A stretch of 64,000 bases of DNA from Microbacterium sp. MM2322 (GCF_964186585.1 NZ_OZ075067.1:496001-560000), one strand, 5' to 3'; counted from the first letter of the stretch, positions 41,074 to 50,749 are shown. Numbers and translations are program-made. The notes: a model not told the origin generated them from the letters alone.

Positions 41074-42512
41074 CACGAGTCGAATCCCAGACCGAGCGCG
41101 TCGAGCGTCCGCAGCAGGGCATTGCGCCGACCGCGCCGATGGTCGGCGCGGTCGAGCGACCACCGCGTCGCCTCGACGCCGATCGCGGCGATCGGCTCGG
41201 GCGGGAAGGGGAGCGGGCGCTTGCGCACCATCTCGAGCGCGGTGCGCTCGGTCTCCTCGCCGCTCAGCAGGTCGAGCATGACGTCGCCGGCGAACCGCGT
41301 CGATCCGACGCCGAGTCCCGTGAAGCCCGCCGCGTACGCCACGCGACCGCGCCGCGCGGTGCCGAAGAACGCCGCGAACTGGGTCGACGTGTCGATCGCG
41401 CCCGCCCACCGGTGCGAGAAGCGCAGCCCCTCGAGCTGCGGGAACGTCGTGAAGAAGTGGCTCGCGAGCGTCTGCCACGAGGCGGGGCGGTCCTCGTAGC
41501 GAGGATCGACGCGGCGGCCGTAGTGGTAGACCGCGTCATACCCGCCGAACAGGATGCGGCCGTCACGGGTGGGCCGGTAGTAGTGGAACTGGTTCGCCAT
41601 GTCGCCGATGCCCTGACGCCCCTGCCAGCCGATCGCCGCCCACTGGTCGCTCGTCAGCGGCTCGGTCATGAGCACGTAGTCGTACACCGGCACCGTCATG
41701 AGTCGGTTGCGACGCAGCGGCGACGGGAAGACACCGGTCGCGAGCGCCACCTGGTCGGCGTCCACCCGGCCGTCAGCGGTGACGACCGCGACACCGCCGG
41801 ATGCCGGGGTCTCGATCGCCTGCACCCGCGACCGTTCGGCGATCACCACGCCGCGCTCCTCGCACGCACGGGCGAGCTCCGCCGCCAACCGGGCGGGGTG
41901 GACGAGTGCGGTGGTGTCCTTCTCCCACACCGCGCCGAGGTAGGTGGGTGAGTCGACCTCGCGCCGCGCGGCGTCGGCATCCAGCAGCACGACGCCGGAG
42001 TCGCCGCCCGCCGCCCACTCCTCGAGCCAGGCGAGCTGGTGCTCTTCGACCGCCGGTGCCAGCTGGCCGGTGCGCTCGAACTGCACGTCGATGCCGTAGT
42101 CGGACTCGGCCGCCTCGATGGCGTCGAGGTTGGCGCGGCCGAGGCGGTCGAGCGTCGGCATCTCGTCGGGCCACCGCGCCTCACCGTTCTCGGGACCGTG
42201 CGTGAGGCTCGCCTCGCAGAACCCGCCGTTGCGTCCCGACGCCGCCCAGCCGACCCGGTTCGCCTCGACGACCACGACGCGGCGGCCGGGATCGCGGGTC
42301 ACCGCGAGCAGGGCCGTCCAGAGCCCCGTGTACCCGCCGCCGACGACGACGAGGTCCGCCCGGTGCGCACCGCGGAGCGGCGGCCGGTCGGGTCGCAACT
42401 CCCGCGGGACGTCCTCGGTCCAGAACACGGCGTGCCGGCTGTCGGCGAGGCTGTGATCGATGACGGATGCCGCAGGCCGCCGCCGCTCGAAGACCGTCGT
42501 GTGCGCGCTCAC
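41073..42512 (-). CDS. FAD-dependent oxidoreductase, PuuB / DAO family (second copy)
   Basis: 479 residues with a GTG start overlapping the amidohydrolase stop (GTGA). FAD-binding ADLVVVGGGYTGLWTALLAV, VGWAASGRNGGFCEASLTHG, and C-terminal RVAYAAGFTGLGVGSTRFAG. Similar in architecture to the enzyme at 37633 but only distantly related in detail. The conserved SGRNGGF motif again suggests a secondary-amine or glutamylated-amine substrate. In the same operon as the PotABCD importer and an amidohydrolase, so it probably oxidises the imported compound. Confidence 0.84.
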   Translation of the reverse strand: MSAHTTVFERRRPAASVIDHSLADSRHAVFWTEDVPRELRPDRPPLRGAHRADLVVVGGGYTGLWTALLAVTRDPGRRVVVVEANRVGWAASGRNGGFCEASLTHGPENGEARWPDEMPTLDRLGRANLDAIEAAESDYGIDVQFERTGQLAPAVEEHQLAWLEEWAAGGDSGVVLLDADAARREVDSPTYLGAVWEKDTTALVHPARLAAELARACEERGVVIAERSRVQAIETPASGGVAVVTADGRVDADQVALATGVFPSPLRRNRLMTVPVYDYVLMTEPLTSDQWAAIGWQGRQGIGDMANQFHYYRPTRDGRILFGGYDAVYHYGRRVDPRYEDRPASWQTLASHFFTTFPQLEGLRFSHRWAGAIDTSTQFAAFFGTARRGRVAYAAGFTGLGVGSTRFAGDVMLDLLSGEETERTALEMVRKRPLPFPPEPIAAIGVEATRWSLDRADHRRGRRNALLRTLDALGLGFDS

Positions 42513-44161
42513 GAGTCACCGGCCGCATACACGCGGGAGCCGTCGACGAACGTCTGCAGCACGCGCGTCGCGCCGATGAGGTCGGCGGGCCCGGCGAAGG
42601 GGTCGCGGTCGAGGACGGCCAGATCGGCCGCCTTCCCGACCTCGATCGTTCCGGTGGTCTCGTCGAGGTGGTTCACCCACGCCGAACCGGCGGTGTACGC
42701 GGTCAGTGAGGTCGCGAGGTCGATCGCCTGCTCCGGCAGGAACGCGTCGTAGTCGCCCTCCTCGTGGCCGGGCGCCGCCTTCCGGTTCACCGCCGTGTGG
42801 ATCGCCGCGAGGGGGTCCGGGGTCGAGACCGACCAGTCGCTTCCCGCCGCGAGGACCGCCCCCGCCCGGAGCAGATCACCGAACGGGTACTGCCAGGCGA
42901 TCCGCGGTTCGCCGAGGAACGGCAGGGTGAGGTCGATCATCTGCGGTTCGTAGGTCGCCCACAGTGACTGCATGTTCGCGGCGACCCCGAGCTCGCGGAA
43001 CCGCGACAGGTCGTCGGGGTGGACCACCTGGAGGTGGGCGATGTGGTGTCGCCCGTCGCTGCGGCCGTTCCGCTCGATGGCGTGGGCGACCGCGTCGAGG
43101 CACTGCCGGACGGCCCGGTCGCCGATCGCGTGGAAGTGCACCTGGAACCCGAGGGCATCCAGCTGCGGCACCGCCTCGTTCAGCGTCTCGGGGTCGACGA
43201 ACGAGATGCCGGAGTTGTCGGTCGGGTGCCCGTGGCCGTCGTGGTACGGCGCGAGCATCGACGCGGTGAAGTTCTCGGCGACGCCGTCCTGCATGATCTT
43301 GATGCTCGTGGCCTGGAATCGCCCGTGCGAGAAGCGCTCGCGCCGCTCGACGAGCGAGGGGATCTGCTCGAGGCCGGCGTTTCGGTCCCACCACAGGGCG
43401 CCGACGACTTTGCCGGTCAGCGTGCCGTCGAGGGCCGCCTGCCGGTAGGTCTCGCCCTGGTCGACGAGGTCGCTGTAGTCGCCGACGATGGCGTCCTGCC
43501 ACGCGGTGATGCCGAACGAGTGCAGGTAGCGCTGGCCGGCGAGCATTGCCTCGCGGAGGAAGGCGGGTGACGGGTCGGCCAGGAGCCGGTTGATGAGCGA
43601 CATCGCCCCCTCGTGGAGCGTCCCGGTGGGGTGACCGTCGGCATCCCGTTCGATGCGGCCGTCGTCGGGGTCGGGGGTGTCGCGGTCGATGCCGGCTCGC
43701 CGGAGGGCCTCCGAATTGACCCAGGCGCCATGGCCGTCGCGGTTCGGGAGGAACGCGGGACGATCGGGCAGCACCCGGTCGAGGGTCGCCGCCGTCGGCG
43801 TGCCTCCCGGGAACGCGGACATGGCCCACCCGCCGCCGAGAATCCACTCCTCGTCCGGGTGGGATGCCGCATACGCGGCGATCGTGGCGAGGTAGTCGGA
43901 CTCCGTCGCCCCCTCGCCGAGGTCGCATCGAAGCAGCTCCAGCCCGCCCGACACCGGGTGGACGTGCGCGTCCTGAAACCCGGGGACGAGCAGGCGACCG
44001 GCGAGGTCGACGACCTCGGTCCGGGGACCGATGAGGTCGTCGAGGTCGTGCCCGACCGCGACGATGCGGCCGCCCGAGACGGCGACCCCAGAGGCTCGGG
44101 ATCTGACGGTGTCTGCCGTGAACACGGGGCCTCCCGTGAACACGAGATCAGCGGATGCCAC
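42509..44161 (-). CDS. Amidohydrolase-3 family (YtcJ-like) metal-dependent hydrolase
   Basis: 550 residues with a GTG start. Metal site HxH in FQDAHVHPVSGGLELLRCDL, then EWILGGGWAMSAFPGG, QVHFHAIGDRAVRQCLDAVA (metal histidines) and AAGSDWSVSTPDPLAAIHTA (metal aspartate). The C-terminal TAYTAGSAWVNHLDETTGTI closes the composite beta domain. YtcJ-type enzymes hydrolyse amide or formamide bonds, substrate mostly unknown. It lies between the ABC permease genes and the amine oxidase gene, so hydrolysis of an acylated amine is a reasonable guess. Confidence 0.86.
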   Translation of the reverse strand: MASADLVFTGGPVFTADTVRSRASGVAVSGGRIVAVGHDLDDLIGPRTEVVDLAGRLLVPGFQDAHVHPVSGGLELLRCDLGEGATESDYLATIAAYAASHPDEEWILGGGWAMSAFPGGTPTAATLDRVLPDRPAFLPNRDGHGAWVNSEALRRAGIDRDTPDPDDGRIERDADGHPTGTLHEGAMSLINRLLADPSPAFLREAMLAGQRYLHSFGITAWQDAIVGDYSDLVDQGETYRQAALDGTLTGKVVGALWWDRNAGLEQIPSLVERRERFSHGRFQATSIKIMQDGVAENFTASMLAPYHDGHGHPTDNSGISFVDPETLNEAVPQLDALGFQVHFHAIGDRAVRQCLDAVAHAIERNGRSDGRHHIAHLQVVHPDDLSRFRELGVAANMQSLWATYEPQMIDLTLPFLGEPRIAWQYPFGDLLRAGAVLAAGSDWSVSTPDPLAAIHTAVNRKAAPGHEEGDYDAFLPEQAIDLATSLTAYTAGSAWVNHLDETTGTIEVGKAADLAVLDRDPFAGPADLIGATRVLQTFVDGSRVYAAGDS

Positions 44162-44164
44162 GGG

Positions 44165-45076
44165 TCAGCCTCCTGCCATGGTTCGGGCGATGTCGGTCGC
44201 GGAATCCCCCGCACGGCGCAGCACGAGCGCGACGACGGCGAGGGCGACGAGCGTGAGCAGGAGCATGACGGTCGAGACGGCGGCGATCTCGGGGCGGAGC
44301 CCGGACCGGACGGCACTCAGCACGTAGACGGGCCACGGGGTTGCTCCCGAGACTTGCACGAATGCGGCGATCACGGTGTTGTCGAGGCCCAGCGTGAACG
44401 AGAGCAGGAACCCCGCGAACACGGCCGGGGCGGCGAGCGGCAGTGTCACTCGCCGGAACGTGTGGAACGGCGTGGCGTAGAGGTCGCTCGACGCCTCTTC
44501 GAGGTTCGCGTCCTGACCCACCAGGCGCGCGCGGACGAGATAGGACACGACCGCGGTCGAGAAGAGTGAGGCGCCGATCGACAGACGCACGATGCCGTCG
44601 TTGAACACCGCCATGCCGGCATCCTGCCCCAGGGTCACGAACCAGGGGAGGAGGGCGACGGCGTCGACGATCTCGGGGGTGACGGACACGAAGAGGAGCA
44701 GCCCGAGGAACCACCAGACCCACCGCCCCGCGTGGCGAGCCATCGCGATGCCCGCGAGCGTGCCGAGGACGGTGGCGATGGCTGCCGAGATCGCCGCCGT
44801 CGTGATCGACACGCGGACCGCGGTCTGCACCGCCGGCTTGTCGAGGATCGTGAGGAACGCGTCGAATCCGAACCCCTCCCACGCGACCAGGAGCCGGCCG
44901 GTGTTGAAGGAGGAGAAGACGATCACGATGATCGGCGCGAACAGGAACAGCAGCACGAGCACGGCCCAGGCGGTGAGGGCGACGTCGCTCCAGGACCGCT
45001 GTCGGCGTCGGTCGCCGCCGGGGACGGTGCCCTCCGCTCGGCGGAGGATCGTCTCGGTCTTCGTGGTCACGCTCAT
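44165..45076 (-). CDS. potC: ABC permease, PotC-like (spermidine/putrescine type)
   Basis: 303 residues from ATG 45076, overlapping the preceding permease gene by four bases. Six membrane helices, starting VALTAWAVLVLLFLFAPIIV. The EAA-type cytoplasmic loop EEASSDLYATPFHTFRRVTL is followed by LPLAAPAVFAGFLLSFTLGL, typical of PotC. The N-terminus has a charged extension of about 25 residues. Works with the PotB, PotD and PotA-like proteins of the same operon. Confidence 0.88.
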   Translation of the reverse strand: MSVTTKTETILRRAEGTVPGGDRRRQRSWSDVALTAWAVLVLLFLFAPIIVIVFSSFNTGRLLVAWEGFGFDAFLTILDKPAVQTAVRVSITTAAISAAIATVLGTLAGIAMARHAGRWVWWFLGLLLFVSVTPEIVDAVALLPWFVTLGQDAGMAVFNDGIVRLSIGASLFSTAVVSYLVRARLVGQDANLEEASSDLYATPFHTFRRVTLPLAAPAVFAGFLLSFTLGLDNTVIAAFVQVSGATPWPVYVLSAVRSGLRPEIAAVSTVMLLLTLVALAVVALVLRRAGDSATDIARTMAGG

Positions 45077-45957
45077 GCCGGGATCTCCAGTCGGGTCCGC
45101 ATCCGCAGCGGCATCATGACGAGCCAGATGAGGGCTGCGGCGACGGCGATGCTGAGCGCGATCACGAGCATCAGCACGACGGCCATGGCCGATCCGAGCG
45201 CCCAGTTCTGTCCCGTCTGGAACTGACTCGCGACGAGCTGGCCGACCATGTTGCCCTGCGCCCCGCCGAGGACGGTCGCGGTGATGTAGTCGCCCATGAG
45301 GGGGATGTAGACCAGCAGCACCCCGGCGACGATGCCGGGCCGGGCCAGCGGCAGGGTGATCCGGGCGAACGTCGCGATTTTGCCCGCTCCGAGGTCCTTC
45401 GACGCCTCCCGCACGAGCGGCCCGACCCGGTCGAACGCGACGAACAGCGGCAGGATCATGAGCGGCAGGTAGTTGTAGACGACCCCGAGCAGCACCGCCC
45501 CACGGGTGTAGAGCAGATCCAGCGGAGCGTCGAGCAGCCCGATCTGCTGCAGGGTGGTCGAGAGCCAGCCCTGCGGCGCGATGATGACCTGCCAGCCGAT
45601 GGTGCGAACCAGGAAGTTCGTCCAGAACGGGATCAGGATCAGGGCGAGCAGGATGCCGCGGCGCTGGGGGCGCACTTTGAACGCCATCCAGTACGCGACC
45701 GGTGCGCCGATGGCGAGACAGAGCGCCGTGCCGAGCACACCGACCCAGAGGGTGTTCTGGAAGGTGGTGAAGAACGTCGGGGACAGCGCCTCGCCGTACC
45801 GGTCGAGCGACAGGACGTCGTTGGCATGCGTCCCGAAGATGCCCGGTTTGTAGCCGAAGCTGAACCAGACGACGAGCAGGACGGGAGCGACGAAGAAGGC
45901 GACCAGCCACACCCACGCGGGGAGGGCGAGCAGCCCGCCGAGCGATCGTCTACGCAC
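45073..45957 (-). CDS. potB: ABC permease, PotB-like
   Basis: 294 residues, GTG start, overlapping the binding-protein gene by eight bases. Starts with a membrane helix (WLVAFFVAPVLLVVWFSFGY), then SLDRYGEALSPTFFTTFQNT typical of PotB, and the EAA loop VREASKDLGAGKIATFARIT LPLA. Six transmembrane segments. Together with PotC-like protein forms the translocation channel for a polyamine or related amine. Confidence 0.88.
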   Translation of the reverse strand: MRRRSLGGLLALPAWVWLVAFFVAPVLLVVWFSFGYKPGIFGTHANDVLSLDRYGEALSPTFFTTFQNTLWVGVLGTALCLAIGAPVAYWMAFKVRPQRRGILLALILIPFWTNFLVRTIGWQVIIAPQGWLSTTLQQIGLLDAPLDLLYTRGAVLLGVVYNYLPLMILPLFVAFDRVGPLVREASKDLGAGKIATFARITLPLARPGIVAGVLLVYIPLMGDYITATVLGGAQGNMVGQLVASQFQTGQNWALGSAMAVVLMLVIALSIAVAAALIWLVMMPLRMRTRLEIPA

Positions 45958-47137
45958 CCGCGGCGGCCTTCATCTCGTTCCAGATCTCGACGCGCGTCGT
46001 CTGCGAGTCGTTGAGCTCCTGCTCTTTCATCGTGGCGAGTTGTGTGTCGGTGAAGAAGATGAGGTCGGTGAGCTGCATCCCGGCATCCTTCGCTGCCTGC
46101 TCCATGTCCTTTCCGCCCACGTTGTAGCCGATGTAGTCCAGGGCGAGCGCGAGGTTGTCGGGCTCCAAGGAGTAGTTGATGAAGGCGTGCGCGGCCTCGG
46201 GATGCGGGGCGCCGGCGGCGATGGCCCAGTTGTCCATCCAGAGCTCGGTCACCGGGCCGGGGAGCACCCACTGCCAACGGTCGGGCTCGCTCGAGTTGAG
46301 GAGACCGAGTCGCGCATCGCCGTTCCACGCCTGCATGAGGACCTGCGTTCCCTGCGGGATCGCGTTGGTGCCGGGGTAGGAGTCGAACGCCGAGATGTGC
46401 GGGGCGACCTCCTGCACGAGGAAGGTGCGTGCGGCTTCCAGCGCATCCGCGTCGGTCGTGTTCCAGTCGAGGTCGTTCGCCCAGAAGTAGGAGCCCACGA
46501 TCCCGGCGGGGTCGTCGGACATGCTCGTCCGCCCGCTGGCTTCCTTCTTCGCCGCGTCGAAGAAGTCCGACCAGGTGGAGAGCTCACGGGTGATGACGGT
46601 CTTGTCGTACACGAATCCCGTCGTGCCCCACGCCTTGCAGACCGAGTACTCGTTCTGGGGGTCCCAGGCGCGTCCGAGCGAGGTCGGGTCGAGCTGGGAC
46701 AGGTTGGGGATGAGGTCCTTGTTCAGCTTGGTGAGCAGACCGTTCTCGATCATCTGAGGGATGAAGACGCCCGTCGGGACGACGATGTCGTAGCCGCTCG
46801 TCCCCTTGGCGGCCACGAGCTTCGCAATGAGCTCTTCATTGGAGCTGTAGGAGTCGAGCGACACCTTCGGGCCGAGCGTCTTCGTGAAGCCGGACACGAC
46901 GTCGGGGGAGTCATAGTCGCCCCACGTGTAGACCGAGACGGCGTCCTCGAGTGCGCCACCGGATGCCTGTGCCTGCGGACCGGCACTCGAACCGCCGCCG
47001 GGAGTGCAGGCCGCCAGCAGTGCGGCGGCGCCGCCGAGCGCCGCCAGCCCGAGGACGTTGCGGCGCGTGATCTCGCGCCGGATGAGGGGGACCGCGTCGG
47101 CGTGGGCGAGGATGCGGATCGGGTTCGGGTCGGTCAT
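45950..47137 (-). CDS. potD: Spermidine/putrescine-type extracellular substrate-binding lipoprotein
   Basis: 395 residues from ATG 47137, with GGAGG upstream. The N-terminus has a twin-arginine-like ITRRNVLGLAALGGAAALLA signal with lipobox LAAC (Cys44), so it is probably exported by Tat and lipidated. The mature part shows VSVYTWGDYDSPDVVSGFTK, SNEELIAKLVAAKGTSGYDI and AWGTTGFVYDKTVIT, matching PotD/PotF-type binding proteins. The acidic residues and tryptophans that cradle polyamines appear conserved in position (WGDYDSPD, WMDNWAIAAG). The exact ligand is undetermined. Confidence 0.88.
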   Translation of the reverse strand: MTDPNPIRILAHADAVPLIRREITRRNVLGLAALGGAAALLAACTPGGGSSAGPQAQASGGALEDAVSVYTWGDYDSPDVVSGFTKTLGPKVSLDSYSSNEELIAKLVAAKGTSGYDIVVPTGVFIPQMIENGLLTKLNKDLIPNLSQLDPTSLGRAWDPQNEYSVCKAWGTTGFVYDKTVITRELSTWSDFFDAAKKEASGRTSMSDDPAGIVGSYFWANDLDWNTTDADALEAARTFLVQEVAPHISAFDSYPGTNAIPQGTQVLMQAWNGDARLGLLNSSEPDRWQWVLPGPVTELWMDNWAIAAGAPHPEAAHAFINYSLEPDNLALALDYIGYNVGGKDMEQAAKDAGMQLTDLIFFTDTQLATMKEQELNDSQTTRVEIWNEMKAAAGA

Positions 47138-47178
47138 CGGTACCTCCGGTGCTGTGGCGGTGCGGTTCGGGTAGGGCG

Positions 47179-48336
47179 TCAGTCGGTGGGCGGCGGGACG
47201 TAGCCGGCCTCTTCGGCCGCGTCGTCGGCGGGGAAGAGCAGGACATCCTCTGCCCGCCAGCGGCAGACGACGGCGTCGCCGAGGGCGAGCCGGGGGGCAT
47301 CGGGGGTCGGGCGTCGCACGATGAGGCTCTGGTCGTCGCCGAGTCGGACGAGGTACTGCATGGTCTCGCCGAGGTGCGAGACGCCGATGAGCTCGCCGCG
47401 CGCTTCGTTGGGTTGCGCGCTCCCGCCCGCATCCGCCTCGATCGACACGTTCTCGGGACGGACGGCTCCCGTGCCGGTGGTCCCCGTGATCGCGCCGGAT
47501 GCCGCCCGGACCTGCACGTGCAGAGCGTCGACCCCCGAACCGCTGTGGGTGAGCGTGCCGCGGAAGAAGTTCTGCTGACCGACGAAGGCGGCGACGTACG
47601 CCGTCGCCGGGCGGGCGTAGACGGTATCGGCGTCGGCGAGCTGTTCGATGTGCCCTTCGCGCATGATCGCGATGCGGTCGCTCATCGAAAGCGCCTCGCC
47701 CTGGTCGTGGGTCACGAAGACGAAGGTGATCCCGAGTCGCGACTGCAGGAGCTTCAGCTCGAGCTGCATCTCTTCGCGCAGCTGCCGGTCGAGCGCGCCG
47801 AGCGGCTCGTCGAGGAGGAGGACGGAAGGGCGGTTGACGAGGGCCCGCGCCAGAGCGATGCGCTGCTGCTGTCCGCCGGAGAGCTGGGTGGGGCGGCGGC
47901 CGGCGAAACGGCGCATCTGCACCATGTCGAGGGCGGCGGTGACCCGCTCCTGGATCTCGGCCTTCGAAGTCCGGCGCTGGGTCAGGCCGTAGGCGATGTT
48001 CTCGGCGACCGTCATGTGCGGGAAGAGCGCGTACGCCTGGAAGACGGTGTTGACGTCGCGCCGGTTCGGGGGCGTGCCGCGGACGTCGGCTCCGGAGATC
48101 GAGATGGCTCCCGCGTCGGGGTGCTCGAACCCGGCGATCATGCGGAGGGTCGTCGTCTTGCCGCATCCCGAGGGGCCCAACAGGGAGATGAACTCGCCCG
48201 GCTCGATCGTGAGGGAGAGATGGTCCACCGCGACCTGGTCGCCGTAGCGTTTGACCACGTCGGTCAGCACGACCGAACCCTGTGGGGCGACCGTCCGGGT
48301 CGCGTGTGCGCTGAGGGCTTCGGGTGCCGTCGTCAC
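47179..48336 (-). CDS. potA: ABC ATPase, PotA-like
   Basis: 385 residues from GTG 48336, which has GGAG seven bases upstream; an ATG at 48381 in frame lacks a ribosome site. Walker A LLGPSGCGKTT (Lys60), Q-loop VFQAYALFPHMTVAENIAYG, signature LSGGQQQRIALARAL, Walker B LLLDEPLGALD, H-loop FVTHDQGEA. The C-terminal TOBE domain (about 290-380) includes VRPENVSIE. Energises the importer encoded downstream (potD-potB-potC). First gene of the transporter operon. Confidence 0.9.
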   Translation of the reverse strand: MTTAPEALSAHATRTVAPQGSVVLTDVVKRYGDQVAVDHLSLTIEPGEFISLLGPSGCGKTTTLRMIAGFEHPDAGAISISGADVRGTPPNRRDVNTVFQAYALFPHMTVAENIAYGLTQRRTSKAEIQERVTAALDMVQMRRFAGRRPTQLSGGQQQRIALARALVNRPSVLLLDEPLGALDRQLREEMQLELKLLQSRLGITFVFVTHDQGEALSMSDRIAIMREGHIEQLADADTVYARPATAYVAAFVGQQNFFRGTLTHSGSGVDALHVQVRAASGAITGTTGTGAVRPENVSIEADAGGSAQPNEARGELIGVSHLGETMQYLVRLGDDQSLIVRRPTPDAPRLALGDAVVCRWRAEDVLLFPADDAAEEAGYVPPPTD

Positions 48337-48658
48337 GGGTGGGCTCCGCTCTCGCGCTCGGGTCAGCGCGTTTCGCGTCATTCAATACGTCCGGGGTGCG
48401 CGGCTGCAATCGCCCGCGGCGGGAACCGGACGGAACCGGACGCTCGTGATCCTGGGCCTACAGATTGTCCGGACGGCGTTCACCGATCGGAAACACGGTC
48501 TTCTCGCAACGGTTCCCTGTCGCCCTGACGCACCTCACGCGCCGAGCCGACGCGATCTGTCGCTTCGCGGCATCCATACCCGCAGTTCGCGTCGGGTCGG
48601 CGGCTGTGTGCGACGGGTCGGCGACGCCCCGGACGGTGAGGGTCGTAGGGTCGGGGGC
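48337..48658. promoter_or_regulatory. Divergent control region between potA and the rhodanese gene
   Basis: No gene is convincing here. It holds a perfect tandem repeat of GGAACCGGAC (48422-48431 and 48432-48441) and the palindrome GTCCGGAC at 48467-48474. A related CGTCCG...CGGACG pair is found in the pucR promoter region (39013-39038), so these may be regulator sites for the amine-uptake operon. Promoter hexamers are not clear. Confidence 0.4.
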
Positions 48659-49501
48659 ATGGCACGCGCGCGATTGATCGACCCCCACGAGCTCGACGGC
48701 ATGATCCGGGATGCCGCTCCGCTGACGGTCCTCGACGTCCGGTGGCGCCTCGACCGACCCGACGGCCGCGCGGACTACGAAGCGGGGCACATACCGACCG
48801 CGGTGTACGTGAGCCTCGACGACGAGCTGGCCGCCCACGGCGCGCCGGAGGACGGGCGGCATCCGCTCCCCGAGATCGCCGACCTGCAGACGGCGGCGCG
48901 TCGCTGGGGCATCGACAAGGGGCACACCGTCGTCGTGTACGACGACTGGCAGACGTTCGGGGCGTCCCGGGCGTGGTGGGTGCTGACGGATGCCGGTGTC
49001 CCCGACGTCCGCGTCCTCGACGGCGGCCTGCGGGCCTGGCGCGACGCCGGCCTCCCGCTCGAGTCGGGCACGGTCCACGCCGCCCGCGGCGACGTGTCGC
49101 TCACGCCCCGCCACTTGCCCCGCCTCGACATCGACGAGGCCGGGGCGCTGCCGGCGACCGGCATCCTGTTCGACGTGCGCGCCCCCGAGCGTTACCGCGG
49201 CGAGGTCGAGCCGATCGATCCGCGGGCGGGCCACATCCCCGGCGCCGTCAATGCGCCGACCGGCGGCAATGTCGACGAGTCGGGCCGGTTCCGCTCGGCC
49301 GAGGAGCTGCGCGCGAGGTACGAGGCGCTCGGCGTCACCGGCGACACGACCGTCGGGGTCAGTTGCGGTTCGGGCGTCTCCGCCGCGCAGGCGGCGTTCG
49401 CGCTGAGCCTGGCGGGTATCGACGCGGCGCTGTACGGCGGGTCGTGGAGCCAGTGGTCGAACCACCCCGACCGTCCGGTCGCGACCGGCGACCAGCCGTA
49501 G
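48659..49501 (+). CDS. sseA: Two-domain rhodanese (thiosulfate/3-mercaptopyruvate sulfurtransferase)
   Basis: 280 residues from ATG 48659. The N-terminal rhodanese domain (about 1-130) is non-catalytic: DPHELDGMIRDAAPLTVLDV, VVVYDDWQTFGASRAWWVLT. The C-terminal domain contains FDVRAPERYRGEVEPIDPRA, GHIPGAVNAP and the active loop SCGSGVSAAQ with Cys236. The CGSGVSA loop is closer to 3-mercaptopyruvate sulfurtransferase (CGSGVTA) than to the CRKGVTA form of thiosulfate sulfurtransferase. Transfers sulfane sulfur to thiols or cyanide. Converges on the oxidoreductase gene with a 3-base gap. Confidence 0.88.
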   Translation: MARARLIDPHELDGMIRDAAPLTVLDVRWRLDRPDGRADYEAGHIPTAVYVSLDDELAAHGAPEDGRHPLPEIADLQTAARRWGIDKGHTVVVYDDWQTFGASRAWWVLTDAGVPDVRVLDGGLRAWRDAGLPLESGTVHAARGDVSLTPRHLPRLDIDEAGALPATGILFDVRAPERYRGEVEPIDPRAGHIPGAVNAPTGGNVDESGRFRSAEELRARYEALGVTGDTTVGVSCGSGVSAAQAAFALSLAGIDAALYGGSWSQWSNHPDRPVATGDQP

Positions 49502-49504
49502 GCG

Positions 49505-50749
49505 TCAGCCCAGGATCGCCCGCGCCGCACGCTCGCCCGACACGAGCGCGCCCGCGATCGAGGGTGTCTCGCGGTGGTCTCCCGCGACCACGACGCGCTC
49601 CGACAGCCGCGCCGGCGACCGGTGCCGCATCGGCGCTCCGAGGGCGGGGAGCGCATTCGGGATGTCGTCGCGCCGCAGCACCTCCCACGACGCGGCCTCG
49701 CCGCCCCACATCCTCGTGAGCTGCGCGCGCACGCTCGCCTCGTCGGCAGCATCCCGCAACAGACAGCTCGCCGAGACCAGGTGGCGACCGCTCGGGGCGA
49801 AGTCGGGCGCCGTCCGCGACATCACCACGCTGTTCACGATCGGCCCGCTGCGCTCGCCGTCGACGGTCAACAGAGCGGATGCCGGGGCCCCGGCATCCGT
49901 CCCGAACCACCACGTCTGCAGCCCGCGCATCGCCGGCGCCGGCTCGCCCGTCAGGCGAGAGACCTGATCGCCGCCCACCGCGACGATCACCTCGCGCGCG
50001 GCAACCGTGTCGCCGCCGGCCACGCTGATCTCCGCCCGGTCGTCGCGCACGTCGATCGCGTCCACGGCGTGCGACAGACGGATGTCGGCCCCCGCCGCGC
50101 GTGCGAGCCCGGCCAGCCGCCGCGGCAGCACCGCGATGCCCTGCGCGGGAACGCCCGGCCGGCCGAGGGCGAACAGCCGCGTGAGCAGCGTCGCGTACAC
50201 CGCGGACGTCTCCGCACCGTCGTCGGCGAGCACCCCGGTGAGGAACGGTTCGAGCACGGATCGGCGCAGCGACCCGGTGAGTCCCGCCCGGTCCCACGCC
50301 TCGTGCAGCGTCGCATCCGGTCCGTCCGCGACGGATGCCGGTCGCACGAGGGCGGGCATGAGCCACCGCGCGGCGCCCACGACATCGGCGGGCGACACGA
50401 GACCCGACAGCGCGCCCGCGATGGTGGCGGGCAGCATCCCGGGGTGCCGCAGCGGGTGCGCGAGGACGTCGGACCGAGCGCCGCGCACCACCCGCACGCC
50501 GACGGGGAATGCCCGCAGATCGAGCTCGGCGAGGTCGACCGCGCGTGCGAGGGCGTCGTAGCGCGGGTTCAGCACCTGGAACCCGCGGTCGAGTCGGAAC
50601 CCGTCGACCACGTCGGTGCGCTGCCGACCGCCGACGTCGTCGCCGGCGTCGAGCACGACGACATCCCGTCCCGAGCTGGCGAGCATCGCCGCGGCGCGGA
50701 GCCCGGCGAGGCCGGCACCGACGATCGCGACGTCGTGGAGAGCGGTCAT
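49505..50749 (-). CDS. FAD-dependent amine-oxidase-fold oxidoreductase (phytoene desaturase/PPOX-like)
   Basis: 414 residues. FAD-binding VAIVGAGLAGLRAAAMLASS, then VVLDAGDDVGGRQRTDVVDG with the GGRxR motif of flavin amine oxidase family enzymes. Middle substrate domain, and C-terminal VVVAGDHRETPSIAGALVSG that contacts the flavin. No close assignment is possible; comparable proteins are labelled NAD(P)/FAD-dependent or protoporphyrinogen-oxidase-like. Stands alone, divergent from the alcohol dehydrogenase gene with 52 bases between the start codons. Confidence 0.82.
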   Translation of the reverse strand: MTALHDVAIVGAGLAGLRAAAMLASSGRDVVVLDAGDDVGGRQRTDVVDGFRLDRGFQVLNPRYDALARAVDLAELDLRAFPVGVRVVRGARSDVLAHPLRHPGMLPATIAGALSGLVSPADVVGAARWLMPALVRPASVADGPDATLHEAWDRAGLTGSLRRSVLEPFLTGVLADDGAETSAVYATLLTRLFALGRPGVPAQGIAVLPRRLAGLARAAGADIRLSHAVDAIDVRDDRAEISVAGGDTVAAREVIVAVGGDQVSRLTGEPAPAMRGLQTWWFGTDAGAPASALLTVDGERSGPIVNSVVMSRTAPDFAPSGRHLVSASCLLRDAADEASVRAQLTRMWGGEAASWEVLRRDDIPNALPALGAPMRHRSPARLSERVVVAGDHRETPSIAGALVSGERAARAILG

